From Acanthamoeba sp. SK_2022b (lineage: Eukaryota > Discosea > Longamoebia > Acanthamoebidae): 64,000 nt of DNA. Of the stretch, positions 39,701 through 54,476 are shown piece by piece. Every line of letters starts with the position of its first letter. The first letter of the stretch is position 1. The stretch is taken from contig JANDJZ010000071.1 in NCBI GenBank assembly GCA_027943245.1, positions 88,690 through 152,689 on the forward strand. Direction: 5' to 3'. Under the pieces are notes generated by a model. It searched no databases. It saw only the letters and a list, made by a program, of their open reading frames with translations, and was not told where the DNA came from. Made by a program: the position numbers and the translations under genes.

Positions 39701-42700
39701 TCGGTCTGATCTTGGTGAACGTAGCCCGTCCATTGGTCACATTAACGGTCATTTCCGGAATGCGTCTGTTACGGGAGAGATAGTAAGCGAGAGGCGTGGC
39801 CAGCAACTAGAGAAAGCCTCCTGTGCGTACAGAGCGCGGTTTTCGAGTAGAACGACGCGGCCTTCAATATCGGTGACCGTATGTTTCCACTGGTCCGCAA
39901 TGCGCCAGCTGAATGGCGGTATCTCTTGACCGGCCTCGACAGTTAGCTCTTCTGGGTCGGGTTCCATACCGTGAATGGGTCCTATACGACACGACAGCGC
40001 GGCCACGCACCACTCCCAAGCATCAACAGTGACCATCCAGCTGCGAGAGAAGTCAGAGAGAGAGAGAGAGAGAAGCCAGCGAACCTGGCTGGATGGTGAT
40101 TTCCAGTTCGGCCGAGGCCAGGTCGACCTCCATGTCCTTTTCCGCCTCGTCCTTGACCTCGCCTTCCTCCACGGGTGTGTCCACGTAGGTCAATCGCAGG
40201 AGGGCATCGCCGCAGATGTCTTCGCCCGCGATGACCAGCCCACTGTACTGCAGCCCAAGCAGTCCGACAATGTGCCAATTCCTGGCATGATAGTTGTAGG
40301 CTTGAGAAAGTCGGCTCCGTCGGACGAATCGGAGCTCGAGGCCACGCATGAGCTTGCGCAGATACGCCTTGGGAAGCGAATCCAATGCGATGGGGTTCTG
40401 GTGCTTGTCGTGCAGCTGTACGCTGAGGTCGACCATGTCGCCGCAGCCTATTTCCTCGGAGTGCGAACTGTTCTCGATGGTAAACGCGCCCAGCGCGTAC
40501 GGGGGGCCTGAATCGCGCAGCCAGTCCATGAGAAGCGCAGCAAGTTAGCCCAGAGAGTGGTTGCAGTGGGCATCGGGCCATGGCAGGTTACCAGGAGCAG
40601 TGCGCAGGGTGATGGCCAGGTGGGGAGCTGTGTCGTCGTCCTTTAGGGAGGGTAAATGGAAGTCGAGGGAGTAGGTGCTTTCGGCCTTCTTGGCCGCGTT
40701 GATGCCGGATATCTTGGCCTTGCCAGCCTTGATCCGATACATCTTAGTTTTGTGCGAATCCTTGGCCAGGACGAGGGCTAGCTTGCCCCTCATGTTCTCA
40801 ACCGGCTGACCCTGGGCGTCGACCACCCACACTTCGAGCCCGCGCAGCTCCTTGCCGGCCTCCACCACGAGCACCTCCTCACCGTTGACGCCTTTGACGT
40901 CGCCCCATACGGGCTGGTCGTTGAGATACATCCGTAGGAAGATCGGTCCGAGAGAATACGTGCGCGAGTCAGCCAGGTAGTCGCCCACTACGATATCGAA
41001 CGAAGCTTTGCCGTAGAAGGCCGTCACTTCGAAGAACCTGGCAGACAGGGTCTTCTGCCCGCCCTGCACCCTACAACGATGTGAGCGGCGAACCTTCCGA
41101 GAATACTAGGCCATAGCTATCCGAGCAGTGTGGAGGGGTACTTGAAGAGTTGCTTTTCAGGCACGCAACCGACGCAATTCATCACGCCCAGCCGTTGGGG
41201 CTGGCGAGACAGGTTGCCAAATCTGTCCTCAAGCCTGATACGGAGCTGGGGCAAGAAATCGCCCTTGGAGTAGGTTTCCTTCTCGTTTCCCACGTTCGTG
41301 AGCGTGAGCTTCGCCGGCGTGCCTACCCCCCCCCAATGCCCGTCAGTCGTACTGAGGAACGTGGCCGTGGCTGATTGGTGGTGGTAGTGCTGTACCAGAA
41401 GTGAGTACTGCGTCAAGATCGGCAGAATGTGATCCCACGGTAAGGGAGAACTGGATCTTGATATCCTCATCCAAGCGTACGCCCGAAGTAGGAACGACAG
41501 TAAGGCCCCTTTTGGTGGGCGAGTAAATATTTAGTTTTAGCAGGGAAAAACAGTAAAAAAAAAGTAGCAGTAAGAGGGTACCTGACTTCACAGAGCGTCG
41601 GCGTTTCGGGATCAACTACCACCTCCATTTCGGCCTTATCAAGCTCAAACTGCTGCCTGCAATCGCCCTCGATCGAAATGTCACAAGTGCACTGCAGCAA
41701 CAGAGGTCAGGCTTGGGTTGTTCCACCACGCGCAGCCAAGCTGGGGTTACGCACGTTCTCCAACGGAAACGAGATGGGGACTTTGTTTTTGTCCTTCTGT
41801 TGCAGGGAGATGGCGGGAAGTGTTTCACCCAGCTTGAGCATGGGCTCGTCATTCCCCTCCCATTTGGCTGCCAGAACGGTGACCTGACCTGCGCATCAAT
41901 CAGAGTAAGGAGCGCTGAGGCACAGACTGGGGTCAGGAGGAACGGGCGCGTTACCAGCAACAGCAGTCAAGGTTGCCGTGAATGACGGAACGGTGGGGTG
42001 TGGTCGGAATACATCGTTCTCCTTTGTTCCTGTTGTGTGCGTACTGGTGTGAATGAACCACCAAACAAACTGAATAGAGGAGACAGAGACAGCGGGGAGC
42101 CATTGTTGACCTGGAACAAAGACCAGTTCGCAGGATCCTGTCTGCGGCACAGTAAGTGTGAAGTAGAAGGCTCTCTTTTCCCAGGGCGCCGGATATCCCT
42201 GATCAATTGGCAATGTTTGAAGATCAGCCAGCGCTCGAATTGAAATAAAAAAACAATTAAAAAAAGAAAAGCGAATAAAGAAATAGGGTAAACGTTTGTA
42301 CCTGCGGCTTGGCCAGAAACAGCGGGGCGCGCAGCAGAGAGGCTTCGCCTAAAGTGGCGCTCTTGAATTGTATGCCTGTCAAAGAAGAATCAAACAGTCA
42401 CGAACACGAATGGTTATTATTATTGCAAGTGTGCGGCACCATATATTCTAAAGACGAGTACCAAAGGGAGGCCGGTCCATGATGTCGAAGTTCTTGTCCT
42501 CCACCACAACGGCTATGTCGGCCTTCTCCCGCGCAACGACGATCTGAAGAGAGATATGATTGCGCAAATCACTCTGTCAATCTACTTGCCAATGGAGGGT
42601 GAGCGCCAGCACTATCCAGCAGGATTGGTAGGAGTATACCCGTGTGCCTGATCCGGTATCGGGCGGGGAGTGTATTTCCAGGTGGTCGGGTAAACGCATT

Positions 42701-45351
42701 TGCAACTGCATGGGGTGTGAGAGCAGCACGCCAATTCAATCATCAACCAGTCATTTCTTGTGAACGCGTACAAGCAGAGAGAATGGTCGTCAGGCGTACA
42801 CTGCGGATTTGTGCCTTGAACAGATCCTCGGTGATCTTTTCAGCTATTCCTAGCGGAAACGTTTTCGACTGCGCGAGAACCGTGTGAGCGCACAGAGTTG
42901 TCGTTCACTACAAAAATAGGCCACGTACTAGATCGGTCTTTTCATGCGTCCACAGCCTCACGATGACGTTGTCATTCTAAAATCAAAATATCAGAAGAAA
43001 ATGGTTAGCTGTCGAACATTATTAGCGAAAGATCAAGGGCCGCCGTGTGTACAATACCACAATCTTGGTGCTGCGATCGAGCTCGAACAGTTCTATCTCG
43101 CCGTACTCCACGATGTTCTTCTTTTTGTTCTCCACGATTCGCACTTTGTCTCCGGTCTTCATTTCGACCCCGCGAAACTGTATGTGGCTGTAGTAGGTTA
43201 TGCCGGGTACCTTCGGACCCTCCAGCTGCCGTTTCTCGCCGAGCGGTATTGCCTGCACGCACGCATCGCCATCACCAATCTTTTTCTTCACCATCGAGCA
43301 GGCTACACAGGGCGCGTGAGAGGAGAAACTACCTCTGCGTCGAAGGTGTGCCAGTGTTGAAGGATCTTGCGGAAGGTGAGTCGCAGCTTCTTGTATTGGT
43401 TGTACATCATCTTGCCTCCGGCCGTGTGAGTGTCCAGCTCCTTCGGCTCTTTGTAGAGATACTCGAGCAGCTTCTCGTTGACTCCGAACTGCTGCTTATG
43501 AGACGTCGCGACCATATTTCGAGGGAAAAATATGGCTCCCTTGATGCGGTCGTAACATTGATTGGGAAGCTTCAGCTGCTGCATCGTGGACGGGCGTATT
43601 TGCATTGGTTCCATCCACGGAAACCTTTTGTGAATACTCACTGGTCAGTGATGTTGAGGAGTGGCGACAAGAGAACGAGAAAGAGAATACCTCCTGCGCT
43701 CTATTTTGGGGAAGAGGCGTCCGACCCAAAAGTAGTTGAGGCCAGGATCTCGCACGCGCAACGGAAGCTCTTTGTAGGCCTTTGTTTCATCTCTGCCCGC
43801 TAATGCGTGATAGGGTACGGGAAGCGTCTCTTCGCCGTTCAGGGTAGGAAAGTAGGAGATGAATCCCTAAAACCAGGAGATCGCCACGACGCATAGATTA
43901 GGTGCCTGCGCATCTTCAGATAACTGTTGTAATTAGGGATAAAAATTATTTAAAAAAAAGACGAAGAAAGTACCCAAATCTTGTCGACGTTCTCCAGCAG
44001 GTTATCAGGCACGTCGAGAGTGAAGTGCCATATGAGCTCTGGCTTGGACCTATCAATGAAGCTCTGGATATCTCCGCTAGTTTCGCGCAGAGACTGGTTG
44101 TCGACCAGGATGTCCACAGGCGCAAAGCCACTCAGGTCGGGTTCCGGCAGCTGCAGAAAGATGGTGCCTAAGGGACTTGGACATAACGCGGATGTCCTTG
44201 GTTCATGAAAAATGCCTTCGAGGAGGAAGCATACATCTTTGCCTTTGGGCGGACCGTGCAGATAGAAGTGGTACGTGTCTGCCAAGAAGGGCCTAAGCTC
44301 TCTCTGCACGGGCAAGTTGGGTCAGAGAGAGAGAGAGAGCAGATATGCGTGTGTGTGGGTGTGTGTGGGTGTGTGTGTGTGTGGGCAGTTTACGTGCAGC
44401 TCACTCTCCCAAAAAGGGTCAATCACATCATGGATCGTGAAACGAGTGAATTGGGTTTCTTCGCCTTTCTTAGGCGACCTGATGCCTACTTCAGCTTCCC
44501 AGCCCTCTTGCATGATTCGCTCCTAAGTGGTCAGAGATTGTGAGTTGCCTTTCATTTCACGCCGAAGTGGTTGCTCTGCATACACCAGAGGGAAAGAGCT
44601 CAATATACGAACCTTGGATACAAGCTTGTAGTGGACGAACTGATCTGTCTTGCGCTTGGACTCAATCAAGTACCCAGAACCTAGGCCCAAGCCAGCGCTC
44701 TTGGCGCCAATGCCGTACCTGTCCACAAGAAAATGAGGAGCCGTGTACACTCGCACTACCGTAGCCGCGTAGCATTACCGGCCAAACTCGCTGCTCAGGT
44801 GGTAGGGCGAAGCGACGATACGAGTCGGCGACGCCTTAGCGTGGGTTGTATGCCCCAACTTTCCGAACTCCTGTTACAGGAGTTTCAAAAGATGACAACT
44901 ATATTAGTAAAAGTGGTCACGCCGCTAGTTGCCCAGTTCACAACAAACCTCAAGTTCTGCCTGTCCCATGCCGCATCCATTGTCCTTGATAACAATCCTC
45001 TAAGAAGCCAATGTAAGGTCAGCGCAAGAGTGACAGAGCGCAAATGAGTCATCTATTCCCTGAATGCGCACCTTGTTCTTAGCATCGGTTTTGATTTTGA
45101 CTAATCGGGACGTTTCTGGTGGATTTAAGCTGGTGATGGCAAGGAAAAGAAGGCCATATGAGCGCCGCCCGGACTATAGCAAGCCCCGCTGGCAAGCCAG
45201 AGCCTACTCACCTTGTCGCTTCGATTGAGTTGTCGATGATCTCAGTCAGACACACGAGTGGATGAATGTCCACGATGAATGAGCTGATGATGTTGGGCAC
45301 AGGCGTGATGCTTGTCTTCTGTTTGATGTCAACGGGTGCTGTGTGCCCGTG

Positions 45352-45397
<46 letters not shown>

Positions 45398-46211
45398 AGT
45401 CGCATGTAAGACAGTCCGGTGCTCATGAATGGGCAACAATTAGCTTGCGGGGCGTTGGTTACAGGTACAGTACCTCCTTTCTCACGCAGGATGGCCCTCC
45501 GCGGAGATGCACCATTCCATGCCTCCTCAGTCAACAACGTGCCTGACGTATCAACCAAAAGGCTGTTTTTCTGCATGCATGCGAGGTGAGCAATGTCAGC
45601 GTTGGACGGCCAGGGAGCGGCCCGAGCAGGCTCCTCGGATAGAGCCACAGCAAACAAAAAACTTTGGCTGGGCGAGGTACCGCGAGACCTAAATCCTCTC
45701 GCGCGGCGGTCACCGTCTGCATCAGATTTGCAAAGGAACAGTCGCGCCCAAGTTTCACCATCTCCAGCTTTGTCGCATCTCTTTCACCGACACGTCGTGC
45801 AATCCAGAGCACGTCGTCATGATCTTCGGCCAAGGGCTCGCTCTTCCGCCTTTTTTCAGGGTGCTGGGTCGCCTCTTGTCTCTCATCCTCTTCCTCCTGC
45901 TCCTCCTCCATGCTCCCTTCTCTGCCCGTCTCAGGCAGCGGAGCGGGTGCCTCCCTCTTTTTCTCAGCGCTGACATCGAGCAAATTACGTGCGGCGAAAG
46001 CTGATCTCTTGCGCGAGCCAGCTTCATAGGAAGATGATGCGTCCTTCTCTGTTGCTTCGGCAGGTCTACCTCGTTTTCTTCTCGCCTTTCGGCCCGCACA
46101 GTTGTCCATCTCCACAGCAGGCTGCTGGGCTGTCTCCCGTAAACCGAAATTTTTGTTTTTCACCATGGTTTCCGAAACCGTTCGCAAAAATAAAGCTTGC
46201 TCCTCGCCCAT
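36735..46211 (-). CDS. SMCHD1-like GHKL-ATPase / SMC-hinge protein
   Basis: A large multi-exon gene from ATG 46211 to the stop at 36735. The N-terminus is basic and acidic with NLS-like clusters. A GHKL ATPase then reads LTEIIDNSIEATR (N-box), VIKDNGCGMGQAEL (near 45000), and FGRYGIGAKSAGLGLGSGY (44700-44810), the pattern of SMCHD1 and plant GMI1. A long beta-rich middle (about 39000-44400) resembles the Ig-like repeats of that family. The C-terminal part has a coiled coil (MKEMNRKLLAQCESLKRDL), SPLDHRIVRFKEFESTL and MLVFATEEDMYQYIHLTKDS, similar to an SMC hinge, and ends in a Gln-rich coiled coil (last exon 36735-36920). Relatives act in gene silencing or DNA repair on chromatin. There are more than 25 exons; most middle junctions are not individually proven. 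Confidence 0.8.
45353..45396. repeat. (TG)22 dinucleotide microsatellite
   Basis: Pure TG run within an intron of the SMCHD1-like gene, close to its ATPase exons. Other short (AG)n and (TG)n tracts occur at 44322-44390. Confidence 0.9.
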
Positions 46212-46260
46212 TGGCTAATTTACAGGGGTTGGGCGTGAAGCGCGCGCTATACTTCACGAC

Positions 46261-48208
<1,948 letters not shown>

Positions 48209-48956
48209 GTAGGTGTTTGTTGTTGTTGTTGTTGTTAAGCGGACGGCAAGTGTGACGAGGGTGTATGCAGGTGCGCCTTGTCCAGAAGTGTGTTGTTGCG
48301 GGTGCGGGCGGCAAGCTGTTATGGCTGCAAATGCACGCAACCACGATTATCTGATCCCTGCCGGAAGTAGGAGCCTCTTGTGGGTGGCGGATCGGAGGCA
48401 TCAATCCCAGGTCCTCCGTCCAATGACGACCACTCTTAAGGGGTCACATGCCGGCGCTCAAGCACAACAGCGCCGAGACTTGTCTGCCCGCCCCGGGTCC
48501 ACCTGTTCGCTCCGGGTCTGCTGCCCACGGTTGCAGCTTTTCCGCCACTCACGGCTGTGTGGCCGGATATGGTCAGCCTGATAAAACGCGGCTATTTTAG
48601 TCGACACCAAAAGGGGCCAACCAGAGGCGAAACACGAAGGGTCAGGCCATTAGGCCCGCGAGCGGTGGGGCAGACATGTCGCCTTCTTCCTCTGGCAAGT
48701 ACTTGTCCAAAAGAAACGTCACTTGCCTCGATATGCCTCTGCGGTACACACCAGATCTGCACAAAATCTGGCCAGGTGACAACAACTAGCACAACCACCG
48801 CGGTTGACCCGGCTTGGGGGGGGGCACATGATTGATGACTTGTGACGAACCAGGGGAGCCCAATGCTTGCGAGAGGTAAGGCTCTTACGTAGCGGGTCTA
48901 TTTCTTAACGCGTCTGCTGTGGGCGACAAGAGATTGTGACGAGGTGTACACCTAAG
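48209..48956. other. Intergenic, about 750 bp, no gene seen
   Basis: Longest apparently empty stretch in the window. It holds the transporter promoter (with a short GTT run just upstream of its ATG) and the 3' flank of the capping-enzyme gene. No exon-like frame with splice support was found on either strand. Confidence 0.55.
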
Positions 48957-50743
48957 TCACTTGCGATATAGGAAGATGCCTCGATCGAAGCCGTCTGGCT
49001 TCTTCTTCTCCTCCTCTTTCTCGGTCTCTTTCTGCTGCGCCACTTCCTCATCGTCTCGCTTTTTCTCGGATGGCTGCTCTTCTTCCGCCTTCTCGCTCTT
49101 GCTCTCTCGCCCCTTCCGCTTTCCACTCTTCAGCACTTCGCAATGCTTGAAGCCCAGCTTGTCGAGCAAGTAGGTGCGGAACTGCTCTGGGCGCAGCTGG
49201 ACGGCGCGTCTGTTGATCTTGTGCGCCGGCGTGAGTTTGGCCTTTTTCATGTAGCTCTTCCATTCTTGCGGCTCGAGAACCAGCACACCACCTGACACCT
49301 CCTCTTAGACAAAAGCAAGCCTTGAAAGGGGTCTCTCTTGCTGCCTGAGAGAGAAGATAGACACGTACCTTCGTTGAGCAGATCGTATATCTTCTGGAAG
49401 AGGGTCTTCACACCTTTGTCTCCCCAATTGAGGTGGATCCACTTGGTGACGCTCAGGCTTTATATTGTATAGAGAGAGGGAGTGTGTGTGTGTGTGTGTG
49501 TGTGGCATTTTCATATCAACAATCAATCATTTGGTAAATTAAAGAAGAAAAATGCCTTCAGTGAGCGCCTCACGCCGCGACTGTGGGGGGGATCGGGTAG
49601 GTACCAGAGGATCACGTCGTATTTTTGGTCATGCTGACCCTTGTCCTCCACGAAGTTCACGGCCTGATAAGCGACGTTGTTTGGATAGGCCTGCTTGTTG
49701 GTCAACTCTTGCGTTTTCTGGCCCGCTTGTTCCTTCTCAGTGGCATTGACCTCTTCTTCCTTCTTCAGTTCTTTGCTGCTCTGCTCTTCCGGCCGACCGT
49801 CGTCGCCAAACTTGATCCTGCTGCGCTTCTGCTCGTATTTGTCTTTCTTTCGCTGATCTTTCTCAAGGCCATGCTGCGCACGCTTGATCAGGTCCTCGTC
49901 GATATCAATGCCCAGGATGAACTTGGGCGAGAAGCTCTTGGCTGTTGATTGCGACTGTGTTAGTAAACGCGGTTCCCTCGACATCATTGCGCCTCATCTC
50001 TGGTGTAGCCTTCTCCGCAATATTGAGTCGCATTCTTGCCGAGAGAGAGAGAGAGAGAGAGTATATCCGTACCGATGAGCTTCGTCACGATACCCATATT
50101 GCATCCAATGTCAAGAACGCGCTTGCCTTCAAACCACTCCTTCTTGAAGCACTCGAGGCGGGGGTCCTTGTAGACATTCCCCTTGTTCCTGCGCACGCCA
50201 GCGAGTGACCAGCCATCGTGAGGGTGAGATCGTGGTGTATACGACTACAACACGATCGACATGGCAATAACTGTACCTGTAGGAGTAGTAGCGGTCATAA
50301 TTGCCGTAGAGGAAAGTCTTCTTTGGTGGCGCTTCTCCGCTCTGCTGGGAGGCTCGAGGTTGGTTGGTCCTCGTGGATGTTGCCGATTGTGCCTGAGCGA
50401 CCTTGGGCTTCTTGGCAAGCGGTCCGCTTTCTATCTTTGTGCCAGTCGCAGGGGCTGCGCGTAGCGGGGTTATCTCATTAATCTGGGAGATTGAACGTTG
50501 ACAAGAGACAAGATAGAAATGGGTACTCGGTGCAGCGTCGGGCTTCCGTTTGGCGGTGCGGATGGGCGGCGGGCCTGAGTTGAGGTAGTTGCACGAAATC
50601 GGAGGCACAAATGTCTCCCCATCCTCCACTCGCGTCCTGCGGGGCGCCTCCGTTTTTGTTGATTTACCTGTTGCCTCTCTTCCGCCCCTTTTGCCGCCCC
50701 CACCGCCCCGACCGCCCCTACCCCGCTCTGCTCTTCCCTCCAT
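48957..50743 (-). CDS. 7SK/U6-type snRNA methylphosphate capping enzyme (MePCE/Bin3 family)
   Basis: Exons 50277-50743, 50073-50188, 49605-49941, 49369-49457 and 48957-49291; 1344 nt, 447 aa. The N-terminus is an RGG/Gly-rich stretch with basic patches. The catalytic part shows FLYGNYDRYYSYR, VLDIGCNMGIVT (SAM motif I), FILGIDIDEDLIKRA, YDVILCLSVTKWIHLNWGD, rebuilt across introns, and VLVLEPQEWKSYMKKAKLT. These are hallmark Bin3-domain motifs. The family adds a gamma-monomethyl cap to RNA polymerase III transcripts such as 7SK or U6. Two Lys/Glu-rich insertions, one about 60 residues after the DID motif and one before the last strand, enlarge the domain. The 3' residues KPDGFDRGIFLYRK match the usual C-terminus. 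The RNA target here is not known. Confidence 0.93.
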
Positions 50744-50856
50744 GTGTGAGGATCTCCAAAAAAAAAAAAAAAAAGACGCCAAGAAAGGCCTTTATCAAAA
50801 TTATTCTTTGTTTTTGTGCGGACAGCTTCCATTCGCGAGCACAGCTTGTGGAACGA

Positions 50857-52751
50857 TCACCCGCTCCACTTCTCGAACCCAAAGACTCGCTTGCCAAGCC
50901 ACGACATCTCCGGCATCTTGTGCAAGGGCACCTCCCAATCGGTTCGCCAGTCGTCGGTCGGCTGCAGACAGAAAGTCAGACTGTGACGTAACCACAGCTC
51001 TCGAGAGCGATTCAGCATATGGGTGACACCCCACGCACCCCGCCAGCTGGGTAGTTTCTGGGCTTGCGACCGGTCTCTACACACTGTCGTACTTCCTCTG
51101 CATACTCTATACCAGCGCACCAAGTCAATAACAAAAACACTCTCCCAAGACACGAGGGCCTCTGAAACCTGGGAATCGGTCAACAGGAAGGAACCGCAGG
51201 TAGGCGTGCACGCGCCAGTGCTCGGACGAGTTGGCAAGTGCCGAGTGCGGCAGCCGGCTCGACCATATGACGAAATCGCCCTGCCAAGGTGTAATTAATG
51301 TTGGCTGGCCAAGTACATGCACGGCGACGTGACACGCACGCCACAAGTACCTGTTTCATGGGCACCCGCTTGGCCTGAGAGTGGATCAACTCTTCATCAT
51401 GGAACCAATTGAAGTAGGGAGCTGGAGAGTCAAGCTCCCCCAACTTCCCCTGTTCGCAATTCTGTCGGTACTGCCTGATCGTCTCGAGCTTGTGGAACCC
51501 TCCAGAGGTTGTTGGTCCACATTGCATAAGACCAGGGCGGGTTGAATCGACTTACCGGGAATACAATGGAAACCACCAGAATGACAATCTTGCAGGGCCA
51601 GACCGCCCTGCCACCAACCGTCCTTCAGATTCCTGGAGGGGATGAACGTTTAGCCGGACAATCGCATATGAGGCGAAGTAGTTGAAACTTTCATGCACCA
51701 GAGGTTCATGTCTGTGTGCACAGGGAAGACAGCGTCACGCCTTGAATTAAACTTGTGCGTGATCTCGCCAGTGGCTGGGTCAGTTACATAGGCCGGAGGG
51801 TTAAGGTTGGCCCTGTGGGGGGGGGGACAAATGCATGTATCAAAATCATGCAACGCAAGACAACCGTGAGGAAGCAGGTGCAAACCTGTCAATCGTCGCT
51901 ACCAGGCGGTGAGTTTTGAGGATCTGTGCAAAGATGGAATACAGGGCAGGGGACTGTCGTAGCTCATTGTATGCCTCTCCGTGCCACACATCAACGAAGC
52001 CGATAGGGCCTATCTCCTGCACAGCGCGCTTAGTAGCTGCTCCTTATGAACTGTAGGAGGTGCAAGGGTGACGTACGTTCCACGACCTAGGATTGGAACG
52101 GGTAACGCCCATGAGTTGCTCAACCCGATGGTAGAGCTCTTCGGTCATACGATTGCATAGCTCTTTCGACACGGCATTTGGAATTACTAAGTAGCCGTTC
52201 TCTTCCAGGAAGGCCTACTCGAGTGCAGCAGCAGCAGCAGCAGCAAGAGGAGAGCGTGCGCATGAGATGAATAGTTGTAGCAAGTGATGAGATGTACGCT
52301 TGGGAGACGTTGGCTATTTTACCAATTGTTCTGGAGTAAACTGGTAGTCAAACGTATGAGGGTGCTCAGCCAGGCGTTGGCGCTCCTCCTCGCTCAGCTG
52401 CGGCTTGATCTCTTCCTCGTCTGAACGTTCACGTGGGCCACCACCGTTTGTGCCTGGAATTTTCTTGCGCGCACTTGCAAGTGGCACAGCAAGCAGCAAG
52501 GGCCTTACCTTCGGCGGCAACCTGGGGCCACACAGTCGGTGGTTGCGGGTCAGTTAGGGGGTGGCCCAGACGCTCAGCGTTCTTGTAGTGCCTTACGGCG
52601 GTGGTCAGGTCGCCCTCCTTCTCAGCCGCCTTTCCCAGCTCATACCATTCTTCAGCTCTGTGTGTGTGTGTGTGTGTGTGTCCATTCGCAACGTCAAGAA
52701 AAGAACGAAGGCAAGCAAGGGAGGGACGACGAACGATCTTGATATTTGCAT
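50857..52751 (-). CDS. PhyH-like 2-oxoglutarate/Fe(II) dioxygenase with N-terminal TPR-like helix pair
   Basis: Exons 52735-52751, 52509-52657, 52323-52453, 52077-52214, 51886-52016, 51699-51812, 51556-51632, 51351-51499, 51185-51280 and 50857-50961; 1107 nt, 368 aa. An N-terminal WYELGKAAEKEGDLTTAVRH motif looks like one TPR unit. The dioxygenase shows FLEENGYLVIPNAVSKELC, then VFPVHTDMNLW with the His-x-Asp iron ligands, GWWQGGLALQDC, and GDFVIWSSRLPHSALANSS with the distal His, followed by AYLRFLP. These are phytanoyl-CoA-dioxygenase-family features. The substrate is unknown: secondary metabolites, lipids or modified proteins are possible. The tiny first exon (MQISR) was chosen because it gives the required phase, so the start is less certain. 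Confidence 0.85.
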
Positions 52752-52931
52752 GTGTTGTACAGCGGTGTGCGGTGAGAACTTGGCCCAGGCACCATAGGGG
52801 CGGCCGCAGCTGCAGGAGGTGAAACGAAGAATAATCCTCGAACAACCTAAATTTTGTTTTTTGGAGCCTTTCCTTTCTCTTTTCTTCTTTCCGTTCCGTT
52901 TGTTCGTAATTTGTTGGTGGGCAAATGAGAG
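52752..52931. promoter_or_regulatory. Divergent promoter (dioxygenase / SLC35 transporter)
   Basis: 180 bp between opposite start codons, with a T/C-rich tract at 52850-52920. Confidence 0.5.
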
Positions 52932-54476
52932 ATGTTACGGGCCACGTCTAATTCAAAGGGAGAACAGTCGAATAGTGGTGTGAAAAAGGAACATAGCGAA
53001 GATGAGGCGATTGAAATTCATCTGTTCGGATTTGTGATTTCCGATCACTCGTATGAGATGCAGCTCCTCCTATGTTCGTCTCTCCTGTTCTTCTTTTTCA
53101 TCGCCTTCAGCTACATACAGGTACATCCTCCCCCCACACCGGCATTGACTGTGCTGGTCTAAGACCATAATGCCTCCTTATGTGAGCAGGAGCTAGTTCT
53201 GAGCGAAAGCGACTTCCCGTTCCCGTGGTACGTCACGCTGCTGCAGTTCGTCTTTTATGCTACCTTTGCTGCCGCGCATCGGGTCATTGCTGGTGAGCCC
53301 ATCCTCGAGAAGCGGTACCACTTCTTCCTCTCCCTGCTGTTGATCTCGCATTGGAGTGTTGTTGGTTGGTTGTGGATCTGATCATGCTGGCTTTGGAGAA
53401 CAGAGGGAGCTGGGCGAGCTATGCTGTGCTCTGCAGCACCTTTGTTTTGGCGCGAGGACCTGGCAATCTCTGTCTCAAGTACATTGACTTCACCACCAAG
53501 GTGAGTCCAACCTTCCCTGCACACACACACTGCGTTTTTCGCGAGGAGAGCAACTCATCCTTTGCGAGCCAAATTGGGGGGAACCTATATATGACAGATC
53601 TTGTTTCAATCGTCCAAAGTTATACCCGTCATGGTAATAGGCGTGCTGCTCCTGAACAAGCGCTATCTGCTGCTGGAATATGTAGCCACGGGGAGTGCCA
53701 TCGTCGGCCTGTTCCTGTTCTCGCTGGCCGACAGCAAGTCGAGCTCCGCGTCGCTCAGCCTGCTGGGCGTAGGTATGCATATCCATCAATCGACCCATCC
53801 TTGCTTCACTGCCACGCCCACTTGACATTCGGTCTATTCGTCAGCTCTTGCGTGTTGTGACGTTCTGGGCCTCGCGCTCAAGTCCAATCTACAGGAGAAC
53901 CTTATGAGCGGAACCAACTCGTCCAAGCTCGAAGTAGTATGGTTCACCTGCACTCCTCTTTGCCCGTGTTTTGCCTGACATGGACTGCGCACAGGCCTTC
54001 TACTGCAACCTCGTTGGGATTCCCATGGTGATCCCTTTCCTCATCGCGTCGGGTGAGTTCCCAGACGCCATAGTGTGGTCTCCCTCCCAGCAACCCTACT
54101 TCTACCTCCTCATGTCTGTACGACTGCAACCCATAGCGCGAGGCTGAGCCGTCGTGCTGCGATTTGATCACTCACGCCCAGTGTTGTTGTCACCTCCGTT
54201 CTTTCCTTCTGCTACGGCCAGCTATGCTTCCTGTTTGGCTACTGTGGATCGATCTGCACGCTCACGCTGATCAAGATTTCGGATGCGCTGGTGGCCTCAA
54301 TGATCGGCTCGGCGAGGAAAGTCATCACGATCTTTCTCTCCTTTTTCCTCTTCTTCTCCAAGCCCTTTACCCTTAACCACCTCCTCGGCTCGTTGCTCTT
54401 CTTCGGCGGACTGGCCACCCACATCGGCATCAAGAGTTGGAAGCAAACTTCGCAGCGAGCAGGCAAGGCCTCCTAG
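52932..54476 (+). CDS. SLC35B-type nucleotide-sugar/PAPS transporter
   Basis: Exons 52932-53120, 53190-53292, 53406-53500, 53598-53772, 53845-53933, 53995-54074 and 54182-54476; 1026 nt, 341 aa. The family signature is clear: LLFFFFIAFSYIQELVLS, LLQFVFYATFAA, GPGNLCLKYIDFTTK, SSKVIPVMVIGVLLLNKRY, LGLALKSNLQENLM, and SARKVITIFLSFFLFFSKPFT near the end. This UAA/SLC35B group moves UDP-galactose or 3'-phosphoadenosine 5'-phosphosulfate into the ER or Golgi lumen in exchange for nucleotide. About ten helices are predicted. The acidic, charged N-terminus is cytosolic by analogy. Exon 3 could be extended if the region 53293-53405 is coding, but the frame then fails. Confidence 0.9.
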
